The translations under genes were made by a program, and so were the position numbers. 5,632 nucleotides of DNA from Gammaproteobacteria bacterium. GTDB lineage: Bacteria; Pseudomonadota; Gammaproteobacteria; UBA6429; Thiohalophilaceae. This document shows positions 4,952 to 5,632 of this stretch, in pieces. The notes beneath the pieces are model-generated. The model made no database searches and was not told the origin of the DNA. It saw only the letters and a program-made list of their open reading frames with translations. The DNA is taken from the NCBI GenBank assembly GCA_013152045.1, contig JAADGZ010000233.1, forward strand, positions 1 through 5,632, read 5' to 3'. Every line of letters begins with the position of its first letter. Positions within the stretch are counted from its first letter, which is position 1.

Positions 4952-5530
4952 ATGGATACACTTAATTTCAGTTTGATTGTCGGTGCCTACCTGTTTGGCT
5001 CGATATCTACCGCCATTATTGTTTGCAAATTGATGGGTTTGCCCGATCCCCGTTCACAGGGTTCTGGCAATCCCGGGGCGACTAATGTGCTCCGGGTCGG
5101 CGGCAAAAAAGCGGCGGCTATCACGCTTGCCGGTGACTCGCTCAAGGGCCTGATTCCGGTTTTGCTCGGCCGCTGGCTGGGGGCGCCGGACATGGTTCTG
5201 GCCTTGAGCGGACTGGCAGCCTTTCTTGGCCACCTGTATCCGCTTTTTTTCGGCTTCAGAGGCGGCAAGGGCGTGGCCACCTTGTTCGGCGTGCTGTTTG
5301 GCCTGCACTGGGGAGTGGGTGCCGCCACTGTCGGAACCTGGTTGTTTGTCGCCAAAATCCTGCGAATTTCATCCCTTTCCGCGCTGGTCGCCAGTTTGCT
5401 GGCACCGCTTTACGTTTGGCTAATTATTCCTTCGCGGGAATTTATTATTGTTACCGTCCTCATGACCATCCTGCTCTACTGGCGCCACCGCAGTAATATC
5501 AGACGGCTATTGAGTGGCGAGGAAGACTAA
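4952..5530 (+). CDS. plsY: Glycerol-3-phosphate acyltransferase (acyl-phosphate dependent)
   Basis: Protein of 192 residues, the usual PlsY length. It transfers an acyl chain from acyl-phosphate to glycerol-3-phosphate, making lysophosphatidic acid, the first step of phospholipid synthesis, in the inner membrane. Five or more hydrophobic segments are visible, the first at about 7-28. The three conserved cytoplasmic motifs are present: GSGNPGATNVLR (37-48), GHLYPLFFGFRGGKGVAT (93-110, with G93-H94 and the GGKG loop) and RHRSNIRRLLSGEE (178-191). The D62-x-x-K65-G66 element between motifs 1 and 2 is also typical. The ATG at 4952 gives the standard N-terminus. An in-frame TTG at 4916 would add 12 residues encoded by the heptad repeats and is unlikely. 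There is no Shine-Dalgarno sequence; the upstream bases are pyrimidine-rich repeat. It is divergent from folB, as in E. coli. Confidence 0.96.
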   Translation: MDTLNFSLIVGAYLFGSISTAIIVCKLMGLPDPRSQGSGNPGATNVLRVGGKKAAAITLAGDSLKGLIPVLLGRWLGAPDMVLALSGLAAFLGHLYPLFFGFRGGKGVATLFGVLFGLHWGVGAATVGTWLFVAKILRISSLSALVASLLAPLYVWLIIPSREFIIVTVLMTILLYWRHRSNIRRLLSGEED

Positions 5531-5632
5531 ATTCGAGCCTGAATCCAGCTGGCAGAGGTAACTAAGTTTATTTCGGTATTTATATTGCCGGCACTGCTGC
5601 CCCGTTAATATTATAATAATATCTGCTAAGTT
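5531..5632. other. Gene-free tail with an AT-rich dyad; possible promoter for an off-window gene
   Basis: No reading frame or RNA gene is recognisable after plsY, and there is no hairpin followed by a T-run to end plsY transcription. Two 8-bp palindromes occur, CCAGCTGG (5545-5552) and TGCCGGCA (5586-5593). An AT-rich inverted repeat, ATATTA/TAATAT (5608-5613 and 5617-5622), includes a perfect TATAAT (5612-5617). A TTGCCG at 5585-5590 pairs with TAATAT (5606-5611) at 15-bp spacing, or with the TATAAT at 21 bp. Neither spacing is good, so a promoter here is only a possibility. Confidence 0.3.

Overview
The window is about 5.6 kb of chromosomal, mostly housekeeping DNA. It most likely comes from a gammaproteobacterium. 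This rests on the divergent folB/plsY pair (the arrangement known from E. coli), the protein sequences of FolB, FolK, PlsY and the MidA-type methyltransferase, and a REP-like repeat of a type common in proteobacteria. No species can be named from the sequence alone. There are no phage, insertion sequence, CRISPR, rRNA or tRNA features, and no gene-free stretch longer than about 100 bases.

Layout. Positions 1-69 hold an inverted pair of REP-like repeat units. Positions 92-2689 carry three minus-strand genes, transcribed in the order MidA-type methyltransferase, CDF metal exporter, VanZ-family membrane protein. A 63-bp divergent gap follows. Then come two plus-strand genes: a pteridine reductase (2753-3487) and a small secreted four-cysteine protein of unknown function (3542-4012). 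The latter converges on, and overlaps by 15 bp, the minus-strand folB-folK pair (3998-4860). After a 91-bp divergent gap built of 7-bp repeats, plsY runs on the plus strand (4952-5530). The last 102 bases hold no recognisable gene.

How the genes fit together. FolB and FolK catalyse consecutive steps of dihydropterin and folate synthesis. The nearby pteridine reductase acts on related pterins (reduction of dihydropterin or dihydrofolate), so the middle of the window is a small folate/pterin neighbourhood split over two strands. PlsY starts phospholipid synthesis and shares the intergenic region with folB. The CDF exporter handles divalent metal export. The methyltransferase belongs to the MidA/NDUFAF7 family of protein arginine methyltransferases.

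I did not find a new multi-gene system. The most unusual structure is the folB/plsY intergenic region. It has five-heptad arms in inverted orientation, and both start codons lie exactly the same distance (46 nt) from the dyad centre. Both are followed by the same bases (ATGGATA), and neither has a visible Shine-Dalgarno sequence. Next are the paired repeat at the left edge and the unrecognised secreted protein between the pterin genes.
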